Origin: Arachnopeziza araneosa
Lineage: Eukaryota > Ascomycota > Leotiomycetes > Helotiales > Arachnopezizaceae
NCBI GenBank assembly: GCA_003988855.1
Contig: QYAI01000099.1
Coordinates: 62,001-126,000 of the forward strand
Direction of reading: 5' to 3'
Length of the DNA stretch: 64,000 nucleotides
This document shows, piece after piece, positions 1 through 12,258 of this stretch. The position numbers and the translations under genes were made by a program. Positions within the stretch are counted from its first letter, which is position 1; every line of letters starts with the position of its first letter. The notes beneath the pieces are model-generated. The model made no database searches and was not told the origin of the DNA. It saw only the letters and a list, made by a program, of their open reading frames with translations.

Positions 1-435
1 AAAGCCTGATCTTACGAGCTAGATAGCTTGGAATTGAGATTAGGGCAGAGTGGAAGAAAACATGAGTGTTCGTAGATAGATGCATTAATGGACTGATTTC
101 AGCCATGGTCCATTGATTCTTGATTTGAATTTCGTCTATTGGCACATCTCGGTAAGACTGTAAACAAATCTTGCTGACACAAATCGCAGGACCTTACATA
201 GGTAGTACGAGATTTTTTGGCTGCGAAAGATATTGTCATTTTAGCTTCTCATCATTCACAATACGGCGATTCTTGAGATTATGATGTGATCTGCAATGCC
301 GTCCGAAGTCGCAGCGAGTCACATGCCCACCCGTCTGGTCGATCCACTCTTGAGTCAATTTTCAAGTTTGATGGAACACCGCTTCTTATTCATTTTTGGA
401 GAGATTAATATATTCTCCTTTGAGAGAGACTGCAC
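1..435. other. Upstream region without a recognised gene
   Basis: No coding sequence was recognised in this stretch, which serves as the 5' flank of the MFS transporter gene beginning at 436. No convincing TATA box or repeat was picked out by eye. Confidence 0.5.
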
Positions 436-1920
436 ATGATGGCAGCCCGTTTCGCTGCCCCATTGAAATGGGTGTACCGCGAGCTGGGTTTAAAGTCCCT
501 GTTTGACACCGGTTGGGACGCGAATATCATCATCCTCTCACGATGCTCCCGGATGTTGGCCTATGGCACCAACTCGCTGATCTTGGCATTATTCTTCTCT
601 GCACTTGAATTTTCTGATTACTACATTGGGCTGTTCATGACGTTGACGCTCCTTGGCGATCTTCTCCTTTCGCTCTCCCTCACTTTGGTGGCGGACAGAG
701 TTGGACGACGGCGCATCCTGTTTGCTGGTTCCTTATTGATGGTACTGTCTGGAGCTACTTTCGCTCTCTTTGAGAACTTTTGGATCCTGCTCTTGGCGGC
801 GGTAGTGGGTGTTATTAGCGCTACGGGTAGTGACTTCGGCCCCTTTCGAGCTATTGAGGAGTCGACGTTGTCTCATCTCACTACACCATCTACGCGTCCT
901 GATGTTTTGGCTTGGTATGTTACAACAGCCAGTCTGGGATCTGCCCTTGGAACCGAAGCATCCGGGAGGATTGTTCATTATTTACAACATCGTGATGGAT
1001 GGACCTTGCTCGATGCTTACCATACCATCTTCTGGATGTACTGTGCTATGGGATCATTCAATATGGTCTTGGCGCTGCTGCTGAGTGACAAATGTGAAGC
1101 GGATTATGTCCCTGAAAAACCTCCAGCGGAGGCGGGCGTCTTGATGGATGACGTTGACGAAGTAGATGATGAAGATGAAGGTGATGGTCAGCAGTCTCCA
1201 CGTAGATTGACTGAAGGCCCCAAAAAGACTGGAAAGAGAAGCCGATTTGCTCAAATATCCCAAGCAACACGATCAGTCATGTACAAACTCTGGTTCCTTC
1301 TTGCCGTGGATTCTCTCGCCGACGGAATGGTCGGCTATTCCCTAACAGTCTACTATATGGATCTGAAATTCCATCCTCGCAAATCCACACTTGGAGACAT
1401 CACCTCCTTCAGCTACATCCTTTCATCCTGTTCCACCATCTTTGCAGGTCCACTATCCCGCCATCTCGGCCTCATAAAGACGATGGTGTTCACTCATATC
1501 CCCTCCTCAACCGCTGTTCTTCTCTTTCCCCTGCCACGAGGCCTCTACCTAACCGTAGCGCTGTTCTTCCTCCGAACGGGTCTCAATAATATGGATCAAG
1601 CCCCACGGAGCGCTTTCATTGCAGCGGTTGTAAAGCCTGAGGAGAGAACGGCCGTTATGGGTATCACGAGTATGTTGAGGACGTTGGCTGCCGCTTCTGG
1701 ACCTACTGTCACCGGTATCTTGGCTGGGAATGATAGGTTTTGGATTGCGTTTGTTGCGGCTGGGTCGTTGAGACTTTGTTATGATCTGGGTTTATTTGCT
1801 ATGTTTGTAAATATGAATTTGCATCAGCATGAGATGAAGAATGATACCGTTGAGGTTGAGGCGAGATCGAGGAGTTCGGATGATGAGGAGAGTTTGAGAC
1901 GTGACTCCGTGCAGCATTAG
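436..1920 (+). CDS. MFS transporter, intronless
   Basis: A single uninterrupted ORF encodes 494 residues with two blocks of hydrophobic helices typical of the major facilitator superfamily. The loop between helices 2 and 3 carries an MFS signature-like segment (ADRVGRRRI, near residue 86). The two halves are joined by an acidic, highly charged cytoplasmic loop (about residues 215-270, with a DDVDEVDDEDEGD run). The C-terminal tail is hydrophilic and acid/Ser rich. The ATG follows directly after a TATTCTCC-rich leader and no upstream in-frame ATG extends it. The substrate cannot be read from the sequence. The gene is convergent with the OXNAD-type oxidoreductase downstream, with about 100 bp between stop codons. 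Lack of introns is unusual relative to neighbours. Membrane location is inferred from hydrophobicity. Confidence 0.85.
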   Translation: MMAARFAAPLKWVYRELGLKSLFDTGWDANIIILSRCSRMLAYGTNSLILALFFSALEFSDYYIGLFMTLTLLGDLLLSLSLTLVADRVGRRRILFAGSLLMVLSGATFALFENFWILLLAAVVGVISATGSDFGPFRAIEESTLSHLTTPSTRPDVLAWYVTTASLGSALGTEASGRIVHYLQHRDGWTLLDAYHTIFWMYCAMGSFNMVLALLLSDKCEADYVPEKPPAEAGVLMDDVDEVDDEDEGDGQQSPRRLTEGPKKTGKRSRFAQISQATRSVMYKLWFLLAVDSLADGMVGYSLTVYYMDLKFHPRKSTLGDITSFSYILSSCSTIFAGPLSRHLGLIKTMVFTHIPSSTAVLLFPLPRGLYLTVALFFLRTGLNNMDQAPRSAFIAAVVKPEERTAVMGITSMLRTLAAASGPTVTGILAGNDRFWIAFVAAGSLRLCYDLGLFAMFVNMNLHQHEMKNDTVEVEARSRSSDDEESLRRDSVQH

Positions 1921-2020
1921 ACTAGATTGATAACCCACGTACATAGGTGCATAAAAAAGATATCATGTTCTGTTCATGTTTTTTAAAGTGGATGGTGAGC
2001 ATTCCTGATATTATCATTGA

Positions 2021-3118
2021 TCACCACCATTTCTCAATGAAAACATTACTCTCAACCATCCCCTCAGCCTTCCTCGTCTTCTCCACAAACTCATCAGTCA
2101 TACCAGGTACACCACATATATACCAAACCGTTCCACTTCTCCCCTCGACCGGCCCTAGCGCCCGGAGTAAGTCCTGTTCTGTAATCCTGCGTAGTGCTAC
2201 ATTCACTTTTGCCTCTTGCAAAGACAGCATTCTTTCTTCGCCTTTTTGCCAACCCAAGTCATCGTTTGAATTTTCACCCGAGGTCAGATACAGCTCCAAC
2301 TCCATTTCTGTCCCCAAACCCCCTTTAATGGAGCATAATCGGGACAGGAACAAAATCTCTGCATAAATTGTCTCTTCCACCTTCCCACCTTCATTTGCGC
2401 TCCATCCCTCCATCGCTTCTTCTGGCATCCGAGTACTGTACAGAAACTTAACCTCCACTCTATCTTGAATCTTCTCTTTTCCACTCCCCCTCTCCTCTGC
2501 AATCGCTGCTACCATGCTAATAAGCGGATTAATCCCCACCCCACCCGCGACAAAAACGACTCTCTTTACCCCTCCCACTTCCCTCCTATCTCCTGGAGGC
2601 CAAATGAACCCTCCACCCACTCTCACTTCCACTTCTTTTCCCAAGATCTCATCTTCTTCTCTCCACAACCAAGCTGCATGCTTATTTCCCGGTGATCTCT
2701 GGATCGCTAGTTCCAGGTAAGGGGGATTGGCATGCAATGTTGATGGCGGGGAGGTGATGGTGAAACCACCCGCTTTGGGGATGGAGGGGATGTGCAAGTC
2801 TACCCATTGGCCTGGGTAGTGCTGGAGTATTTGTTAGTGAGAGAGGTGGAGGAGTGGACTGGGAACGGGGAATGAGAGGGTTGATAGGACGCAGGAGAGA
2901 ATACGGTGATTTGGGGGTCAGTAAATTGAGGTTGTAAGTGGAAAAGCCTGATGGTTGGATTTATTTGCGTGATTTTGGTTATGGTCACTTTGTGTAAATT
3001 CTACGAATTGTCAGAATGAAAGAGCAGAAGTGAAGTAGGGAGGTGGAACAAGAACCTTGTCACGCGGTTCTGTCTCTGTACGCTCCAGATGACTGAGTGA
3101 AGACTTGGCGGCTGCCAT
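2021..3118 (-). CDS. OXNAD1-like flavin/NAD oxidoreductase
   Basis: Three exons (3118-3056, 3000-2905, 2821-2021) give 319 residues. The N-terminus (SHLERT...PRD) and the phrase PGQWVDLHIP are characteristic of the ferredoxin-reductase-like family that includes oxidoreductase NAD-binding domain-containing protein 1. A FAD-binding barrel (about residues 25-125) is followed by an NAD-binding half with the glycine motif GGVGINP near residues 146-152. Both introns are short (55 and 83 nt) with GT..AG ends and CTGAC or CTAAC branch sites. Without them the 5' part has only GTG or TTG openings, which is why the start is placed at the ATG at 3118. The electron acceptor is unknown. Mitochondrial location is possible for the family but no clear presequence is seen. 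Confidence 0.85.
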
Positions 3119-3877
3119 TTCACATTCAAGATGCTATGAATCAACTATCTTCTTGATTTAATAGTGTCGATCGATGTAGAAGTAATGGTTGTTTAGAAGA
3201 TTGATGATATTCTGTTGATGAGGTTGGTTTATCCAGATATAAGCGGAATCCCTGAATGACGCGCCGAACAAATGAAAACAAGGGTTTTGCCTTTTCCTTG
3301 ACTTAACATTCATGATCTCCTTTCCCAGAAAATGTTTCTTTGCAACCAATTTTAAAAAGCAGAGAACCGGGTGATGAGAGCTTTTCTTCTTCAATATCCG
3401 AATTGACTTGAAATTCCGTTTTTTCGAATATAAGTAGCCGAAACGGGAAGGAGGTATATTCTCCTATTACTTTTGGTCCTTTCGAATAAATGTCTTATTA
3501 TTCTTACTAGATTCTTGACCTTTCAATCACATTATGAGCCCAAAGAACCGAACCTATTGATTTCATGTGAAGTCAGAAAGGATCTAGGGAACTTCTCTTT
3601 GAGATTGGCCTTCATCACGTGGGTCGTTGATAATCTCATTCTACTTTTGCTCTCCGCATTTGTGTAAATTATTTAAATTCAGATAAATACATCATATTTT
3701 GTCTTAAAGTTTATATTATTTATTATATCCAGACAAGTTGCAGCTATATAGAACAGAGTTCTCTACATACATCAAATGTGGTAAATGGCTTCTTCATCCT
3801 CTTCTATATCTCCTCTGTGACCGTCACTGGCTCATACAGCCTTGCATTACTCTCCAATGTTTCGTAAACTTTAAAAT
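3119..3877. other. AT-rich intergenic region
   Basis: The stretch contains only short ORFs without recognisable similarity. It holds the 5' flank of the OXNAD gene and the 3' flank of the large C2H2 regulator gene. Confidence 0.5.
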
Positions 3878-6800
3878 TCATGATCCATGCATTTCCTCAA
3901 ATTTATTTAGAGTTGCATCTATCTCACCCAGCACGGCACGCACTTCTCCCGTTGCAATACGTCGCTCTGCCGAAGCAGTTCTATCTCCTGTGACATCTAC
4001 TTCCTCAAGCTTGATAAAGATTTCACGAATGAGTTTTTGTTTGAGACTTTTATACTGATCCGCTTTATCGGCTTTGTCTCCAGTCAAAGAACCTAATCGT
4101 ACGTATTCTGGGATTATGCTGGTGTGGAAGAAGGTGGTAATGTGTCTTATCTGTTCTGTTGGTGTGAGAGACACGGGATTGGTTCGGCTCGTTCCAGCCT
4201 CTGTGCGATGGTAATTGCCGAATTTACCTATAGCAGTCGGTTTATTTGCTTCCGTATATCTTGAACCATCTTCGGATCCACTTTCCTCGCCGTGATGTTC
4301 TTGGACATGAGGATGTCGGAGCTGATTGGGTGGGAACAATGGTTCATCTAAATCATCTCTGTAGTTGAGGAAAGTATCTTTCGGAGAAATAGTCCTTGGT
4401 GATGTCCGCTCAGTGGCCTGTCTTTCGTTGGAGGCTTTATAATCCTCGGAAAGCTTGAGGACTTCGTCGATATTTTCTTGGCCAAGGGCTTTCAGGACGA
4501 CGATTTTATCACCCTTAATATTGTTAACGAAACTAATAGGTTTACCTCGCAAGAAAACTCACCTCTAGTTGAAATGGATAGCCAAGATCGACAAGCACCT
4601 TCTCAGAGACAAGTCCTGCGGGTATTCGCGTCTTTCCTTTCTTAAGATACCCACTTGACTTCTTATTGTCTTGAACGGTATCGACTGTAACAGTATCATC
4701 TTCAACAGCTTCGGTTCTATCATTTCGGGTACTGTCGGAAAGTTTGATAATTTCGTCGATATTCTCCTGGCCGAGGGCTTTCAAAATGACAATCGTATTA
4801 CCCTAATACTCGTCAGTAAATCTAGATATCAAATCCTACAAAAACTTACTTCTACTTCAAAAGGATAGCCTAGATCAGTAAGTACCTCGTGAGAGACAAG
4901 TCTTGCGGGCATTTTCGTCTCTCCTCTTTTCGGAAACTCTGTTGTCGAAGAATCTCCGTCCGATTCGCTTTCATCCAAGACATCATGCTGTGTATTTAGA
5001 GTTTCATTATTGATCTCCCAGTTATTTCTCATTTGAGAGCTAACTTCCTCAACGACTAACGCTTGATTCAGCTGGTCCTGCTGCTGGTAGGTGGATTTCC
5101 CATCGAGATCCCGAACCGGAGGTGATGAACGACCTCGTCGAGAGGTGTAGTCTTGTTCTTTTTCCTCGGACATATCTGAAGCATGATCATAATTCATCGC
5201 AGCTTGAGAAGTTTTAGTTTCAGACTCGAGCTGATCATCAGAAGGCGTATTTTGGAGCATCTCCGGGGACAATATGTTTGAAGTCTTAACTCCAGAGCCA
5301 GAAGGTAGATTCGGAAGTGGCCACAGTTGCATTTTAATAGACATTTTTGGCTTAATAACCTTATCCCATACTTGTGGAAGTATTAACTCGCCGTGAGGAC
5401 CGATCAGGTCGTATTGGCCATCTCGAATCTCCTTCACAAACTCAGTATATTCGAATGCGTTAAATATCAATTTTGTAATACCCTAAATATTTTTAGCTTG
5501 AATTTCTAGAAGAAGTCAAGATACTTACAGCCCAGGTATTGCAGAGGTTGAAGGGAAATTCAAACTTTCTCCCAAACACGTCCATAAACTTGATGATCTG
5601 CACATCTTTGGGAGGTTCAGTTATCTTGCTGCTCCACGAATGTACCGTGTGAATATGTCTATTCAAGTTATCTAGCCTTGGAAAACCTTTCCCACTTGTT
5701 TCTGAACGATTGCAGGAGACGATTGGGCAGAAATATTGTCTAGTACTAGGAAGTTCGCTGTGCTTTGACTCAATATGCCGAACGAGATCTTTCTTGTATC
5801 GAAACCCTTCGCTAGGACACGATGGAACCATGCATGGAAAAGGCCTAATGTGCACCTTGAGATGCGTACTGTGCCACATGAATTAGCTATTATTTTTCAA
5901 CAGAGATGATTCGTAATTACTTACTTGAGTTCATGTGCATGGGAGAACTTTTGGGGACAATAATCGCAGGTGAAAGTTGTTTCAACAGCTTTCCCCTTTC
6001 TTTCTCCTTTCAATTCAGCTTCGGTGATATCACTCTGTTCAATAAGTAGATTTTCTGCATATTTATGATCGAGTATTTCTTCAGACTCTGCTTCTATATC
6101 TGTAGGATTCATCAAGTTGTTTGGAACTGTTCCAGACGCCGCTAAATTTGATGTTTCCTCATCAATTTTTAAGTTCTCGGAGCCTGCCCTCTTTTCGAGA
6201 TCTTCAAGTCGCTCCTTAAGTTTCTTGCCTACACTCGATGTTAGTACAAAGCATAAACTCGGGCTCTGAACACGTACGGTAATTTCGTTGTGCGATTCTA
6301 TTTTGTATTCGCCCTCGCTCTGCCTCATCGGCAATTTGTGTCCAGTCATCACCATCTGCCAAATCACCGTAAGTATTATCATTGCCAATTTCATCACTTG
6401 CGGCTAGTCTTGGATCTTGATCTTCATCATCTGCTTGACGGTTTAGTAAATATTTAAAGTAAGGCATGAAATACGGTATGAAATATCTAGGGAAGAGTTA
6501 CTTACTAATGGGATTGCTATCGGTCCTGGGCTCAGTAGCAGAAGCTAGCTGTCTTAAATCTGAATCAAGTTGCATCTTGCTTGTGTTGCTCGAATTTGAT
6601 TGATACAGGGTGGGAGGAGGTGCTTCGGAAATTGATGTCTTACGATCTGCTCTTTTGTCGTCTGTCTCTGTGGCTATCCTACGCGTTTCCTCACCTCTAA
6701 TCTGTTTGCCTTCTAGGGAAGACTTATCTCTCAAATTATCTTCTGGCTGGGCAATTTGATCGACTTCAGTTTGTGCGCTCAATGGTTCTGCTGCTTGGTC

Positions 6801-9800
6801 ATTCCTTGTCCGGGCCTCGTCTACCTGCCCCCATCTCCTTCGAAGCTCATCTAAAATGTCTGAGCATTCTCTGTTGATGCTCCTTATGACGCCAATTTCA
6901 TGCGAGGCAAATAAGCTACCCAGTTGTTGTTGTGCAAATAACCTTTCAAGTTTCGCAGTAGATGACTGCAGCTCTTCAAGGGTGACGTGTTCGGAGTTCT
7001 TTAATTCAAGAAGCAACCGCTTTAGTGCTTGAATTTGGTTCACTCGGTTTGAGGCTTGATCCGAAGAGATAATGGGCTGTTGACTAGTCATGGCAGACGG
7101 CTCATTAGGTTTAGTCATTGTGATTTCCATAACCTTCTCAATTTCTTGATCGACGTCTGAGTTTTTCATAGAGAACTCGCCAGACCCTTTCCCATCGTTT
7201 TCTGGTTCCTTTGTATCAGCAACGTTCCTATCGTCAATTTGCGTAGCTAGGTTCTCTCCAGAATCATGAGCCCCTTCCTCTGAGATTTGGCCTTTAATGA
7301 TTTGCATATGATTTACGAGATTAAGACATTGTAGTAGTTCAGTATGCATGATAGTAGTATATTGATCGCGTTCGGAATCATAAAGGCTCGCGTTTCGAAT
7401 TTTGTCGAGCATGTAGAAATAGGAATCCCTTTCAGCTGACGTGCGAAATCCACCAGAACTCTTTTTGTCCAGGAGAGTCTCTTTTATGTTGAGAAGTAGA
7501 GACAACGGAGGTTCCGAGACTAGCTTAGTCTGTTCTGCGCTGAGTTGTTGCATTGAATCTTCCTCTCTTTCCAAAGGGACTCTCTCTTCCGATGGGATTC
7601 TGTCTAATAGGGCTATCTCCAAAGGTACCCGGTCTGGATATTGTTGAGTATCTCGTACCCACTCGTCATTATATTCACCCTGACGCCTTGTATCACCGAT
7701 AACTCTCTCCTCAATGTATTGGGATTCATGAGGGATCGAATAGCGATGCCCAAAATTTTCCGAGTATCGTTGTTCAGGTATCTGTAAGGGATTGTGCTCG
7801 TTGATTTCATAAAGCTCAGCAGTAGCGTCTTCTTTGCCAGATAGATATGCTGAGACTATAGGATCAACACTAGGGACTACTTGAGGGACCTCAGGACCAT
7901 GAAGGCTTTGGGGAAGAATTCGATCGTATGCATCTGCATCCTTAGAGTGGTGTTCAGAGATACTTGGTAATGCATCCGTGTTCGGAACAGTATCTGTTTC
8001 GACTGGCGAAGAGATAAGTATCATTTCAAACCATACATTTATTTTCACGAGGAAAGGCAAAACTTACATTCTTGCGTCTTTTTCAAGAGTATATCTCGGC
8101 CTAGCTTTTGAAAGGTCTCTTCTTCATCTACTTCTCGTTCAGGCTCGCCGTCTTTTACGCTAGCACTGTCATCTGAGTCGTTACCAACACTATCATCCTC
8201 TAAATCTTCACCGTTAACCATTGGCAGTGCAAACAAGGCAAGCTGCTCCATGTGACGACCCAAATGCCTTCGAAACTGTTTCAGTTTACCATCACGCTTC
8301 ACATATTTGTGGTCGTTTAGAAAGGCCCGCTTAGCATCATGCTTCGGATTGAGAATGTTGCCTTCCCATTCATCGCAGACCGGGCATGCAGATGAAGATA
8401 TCGAGTCTACAGGTTCTTCACTCTGTAAGATCAACGCGTTTAACTGAGGATCAGATTCAGCTAGATTATGAGCCGATATTAAATGGGTCGAGAAAGCGGT
8501 CTTGTTGGTGAACAGTTTTGCACAGAGGACACAAATCCATTGGTGTCGATGACTCTGAAGCTCATGTGTGAACCATTCGTTTCGGCTACGAAACATCCTC
8601 ATATTGCATTCTTTGAATGTACACACATATGGCCTGAGGTCCCGAAAGACATGTTTTCTGCAAGGAATCAAATAGGTACAATAAAGGTTGAGAGAAGACT
8701 TACTTCCATGCGGCCTTGTTCTTTACTTTCTGCTCAGTGTAACAATACGGGCATTGAAAATGTTCACCGTATTGGAAAGCAACACCCTCAAATGCCATGA
8801 CTGGTGGCGGGGGTATGATCAGTTTACCTACAGAACTCTCGCCCATCACTGTTTGGTCATACGAAGTTTGAGATCCAATCGAGCCCCCAGCTTCTGACTC
8901 GTCCGGTTTCTCCACAACAATATTAGCCTTTGTTTCAATAAATGTTGTAGCTTTGGTCATGGCGATGGTTTTCTCAGGCTTCACTTCGTCTTCAGGGGCA
9001 TCCCAGTCTCGAGCAAGTTTGCCATGATGCTCTTCCCGGTATTTGAGGAACTGTCGACGTCTCGTAATGGATTTACCAAGTCGCTCCACCAGCCAGTCTT
9101 TGCTTCCTTTGGCTGAGCCATATTTTTCCTTGACATGGCCGATGTCATACTGTGGGTTGAATCTGTATCGAGATGCTGCCTTGAGATAGTCATCACGGGT
9201 TGGTGAGTCTCGAATAATTACCGACAGTTTCATCAAATTGGTGTTGGTTGTGTTCATTGTCGAGAATAATTGATCCAGCCTACAAGATAAGAGAGTCAAC
9301 ATTACTTCAGAAGATTTCATAAGCACAGAAATCGAGACACAAGGGTAGTTTAAACATGAATATCACACAAGAAAAGCTCCTTACTCTGATGTCTCTGGAA
9401 AGTTCTCTGCAATATCTTCTTCTTCTTCTTCTTCTTCTTCTTCCTCGGAATCACTGATGTATCCGACTCTCCATGTTCTGTTATCCTTAACACCGGTGGT
9501 AATCAACGAAGCATTGCGAATAGTCTGAGCAAGTTCTCCGAGGATCTTAAGTATCCTTTGACGGATTTCCGTCGCATCTTTAAGGCGAAAGTCCAGAGAA
9601 CTATGAATATGGCCCTTTTGAAGCGCAGCAATATTGACTGCCCATGCTCTCAATCTGGATTTCGAGTCCTGTGTAGCCACAAGCTTCTCATCCCGAACAA
9701 ATCCACGCGCCTCGGCCTCATCTGCACTCAGCTCACGGATGTTATCATTGAGCTCTTGATATGCAGCTAGACATTGATGGCATAGAGTTGAGATCTGAGG

Positions 9801-9851
9801 AGAATCCTTTGTTACATCGATAGAAGACGTCCTTAAGATTCTTTCATCCAC
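3878..9851 (-). CDS. Large C2H2/bZIP/ULD-domain regulator with duplicated C-terminal module
   Basis: Ten exons splice in frame: 9851-9385, 9279-8704, 8657-8068, 8002-6506, 6430 or 6433-6278, 6228-5925, 5868-5529, 5482-4850, 4802-4563, 4513-3878, for about 1,800 residues. In order: a helical domain and Glu run common in fungal C2H2 regulators; Cys/His fingers (WKKHVFRDLRPYVC, CVLC..H..H) ending in HLGRHMEQLALFALP; a long polar, low-complexity stretch; a bZIP basic region (QNRIAQRNYRKKLKERL) split by an intron; two to three further C2H2 fingers (TCDYCPQKF, RPFPCM..H..H, YFCPIVSC..H..H); an ULD-type ubiquitin-like domain (FGRKFEFPF, YDLIGPHGELILPQVW); and two copies of a PARLVS...DLGYPF/ALGQENIDE module. 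The 5' end is unresolved: exon 1 has no ATG in frame, and an ATG at 9964 lies one frame off, so a small 5' intron or upstream exon is likely. Probably a nuclear regulator; target unknown. Confidence 0.8.
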
Positions 9852-10239
9852 TGCCGATTCTTTCCCTTCTCTGTGTCAGCCTGATCTAAGCAACCCAAAG
9901 AGCTTTGAAACGAACCCTTCGCTATCATGTCGCCTTCATCAAAGCCAGGTGAGGACCCCGCCATCGCATGTGAAATGTAGGATTGAGCTCAACCTGATGG
10001 ACACCTCATAAAGCTCTCCATGGTTAGAAGAACGAAGATCAAGAGTATGCTCAGCCTCACGTGCTCGAAGCGCTGATATCCTGCGAATGATCGGCGATGG
10101 ACCCCCAACGCCAACCCCTCTACGCATGCATTGCTGACATCCCAAACCTCAGCTTCAGCTTAAGCAAGGCTCGGTCCGCACCGCAACAATGACCATGACT
10201 CTCAACTAAAAACTTCGATCTTTCGATCCCTTCCTTAGG
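9852..10239. promoter_or_regulatory. Shared divergent promoter region
   Basis: About 390 bp separates the first confidently placed coding base of the minus-strand C2H2/ULD gene from the ATG of the plus-strand DUF7580 gene. It must hold both promoters as well as the missing 5' exon of the C2H2 gene. No specific binding site was identified. Confidence 0.5.
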
Positions 10240-12258
10240 ATGTCCGGAATTGAGGTTGCAGGCTTAGTCTTAGGCGCATTTCCTCTGCTGATATCTGCCG
10301 CGGAACATTACAAGGAAGGCTTCGAACCCCTCGTAAAATGGTACCGCTTTCGAGACGAATTCATCCAATTTATTGACGCAGTCGCCACTCAGAAACTGCT
10401 GTTCGACCAAACTCTTGAACGATTTTTAATATCTGCAGATGTGCCAGACGATGAGCTGCAGCAATTGCTAAAGAATGCAAACTACAATGGGTGGCATCGA
10501 ACGGATCTCGTCGATCTCCTCAGAACGAGGCTGGGACCAGCATATGATGTCTATATGAGCACGATCAACCGTATGAACAAACTCCTTTTGGAATTACAGC
10601 ACCTATTGCTTGTGAAGAATCGCAACAATGGCGAAGTATGCAGCTCTATATAGTCAAGACGGGGTGCTAACCATTCACCAGTTTGAAGTCGAATGGGCGC
10701 GAGATGGCTCCAATAAATGGCAGTACCAAATGAAAAGAATATGCCTTAGCTTCAGCAAGAAGGGGAATGTCATAGTAGAGGAACTGGAAAGATATAACAA
10801 GAAGCTTGCTGCATTACTCGAATCAAAGGACAAGCTTGACAGCCTCAAGGCCACGAAGAAGGATACCAAGTGGGCGAATATCTTCGATGGGATACGATGC
10901 CATGCAAACAACCTATATACAGCTTTAAAAAAGGGATGGGATTGTGATTGCGAAGTGGCACATTCCACAGCGTTGCGACTCCAACACCGCAAGACAGAAG
11001 ATTTGTCTTCGGATTTCAACATGTGTTTTTCGGTCACTAAGGAGATACCAACACGGCAAAAGATTCGAAAGGAGGTCTCAATCAAAGTTAGAAAGCCCAA
11101 GGTCGAAAAACCTGTCGTTCCTCTGCCCTCGCCAGTTTCAACCAACGATGAGTACTTAACCAAGCTTCGAAGAGGGATTGAGCCTCAAGCTTCGATCACA
11201 GCACGCCCAGAGTTCACCTCATCAGCATCCGATTCTTCTACGTCGAATAGAGGCAGTTTCCGAGAGAAATTTTCAAAGTACTCCAATAATGCGTCCAGCT
11301 CAAATGGATCTGATTTGCTGTTTGAGGAGAAAACAACCACGTAAGGCCATCTGTCGATGTTTGAGCATGGCTAACATACTTTAGGAAATTGCCCTTTATC
11401 AAATCGTCGAGGCCAAAGAAGTCTGTTCGCATAGACTCACCAGGAGAAATACCTGTGATTCCCACGCCACAACAAACGCCACCAGTTCAAGAGGTTCATA
11501 TAGAGCCAGAAATTGTTACTGAAATCAAAGATCTTTGCTCAGCACTATATTTGCATCCAACAGGCACCTCATGCCTGGGTTATCTGGGTGGTGAAGCAAC
11601 ACAGCAGTATGAGTTACGATGCACATGCGAAGCTCTGCAGGATGACGAGAAATCATACGTTAGTTTGGAAGATTTACTCAGCAATAATGAAGGTATCACG
11701 TTTAGTCGTCAGCAACGGTACAAGATTGCTAGTGTTCTAGCTTCATCACTTCTTCAACTGCAAACGACTCCCTGGCTTCAAGAAAAGCTGGATAAGAAGA
11801 ATATCTTTTTCTACCGTCAGGGGACGGATGTTCTTTTCGATAATCCATATGTTCGCCACTCTTTCAGATCAACTAAGAAGCCCGAGGCCGCGGAGGTTCA
11901 AGCCGCCCCCCCATTACCAGCACGCTTTGTAGCTCGCAATAGCTTGAACAATCTCGGTACCCTACTCTTAGAACTCTGTTTCGGGAAGCCTGTTGAGAAA
12001 TGTGAATGGCGCAAATACCACTTGGGAGTAGATGGCAAACCGCATGAACGAACGAACTGGAGTACGACTCGAGACTGGGCAGAAACAGTAGGCGAGGAAG
12101 ACCCACAGTTCGAAAATATCATCAACTGTTGTGTTTTCGATGTACTATCTCTGCAGCAGAAGCCTGACTGGGCAGATAAGAACTTTGTTCAGGCAGTGTA
12201 TCTCAGTGTTGTTGAGCCGCTGGATAAACTTAACATGAAATGGCAGCCAAATTGTTGA
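10240..12258 (+). CDS. DUF7580-family protein
   Basis: Three exons (10240-10635, 10682-11340, 11385-12258) give 642 residues. The N-terminus SGIEVAGLVLGAFPL and a helical region (about residues 1-220) are typical of fungal proteins whose C-terminus is the DUF7580 domain, here seen in the last 270 residues (ELCFGKPVE, QFENIINCCVFDVL, FVQAVYLSVVEPLDKL). A Ser/Thr-rich linker lies between. Introns are 46 and 44 nt, both with GCTAAC branch sites. Related N-terminal helical domains occur in fungal proteins tied to prion-like or incompatibility signalling, but a function here is not demonstrated. The gene is divergent from the C2H2/ULD gene, and the two may share control. Confidence 0.85.
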
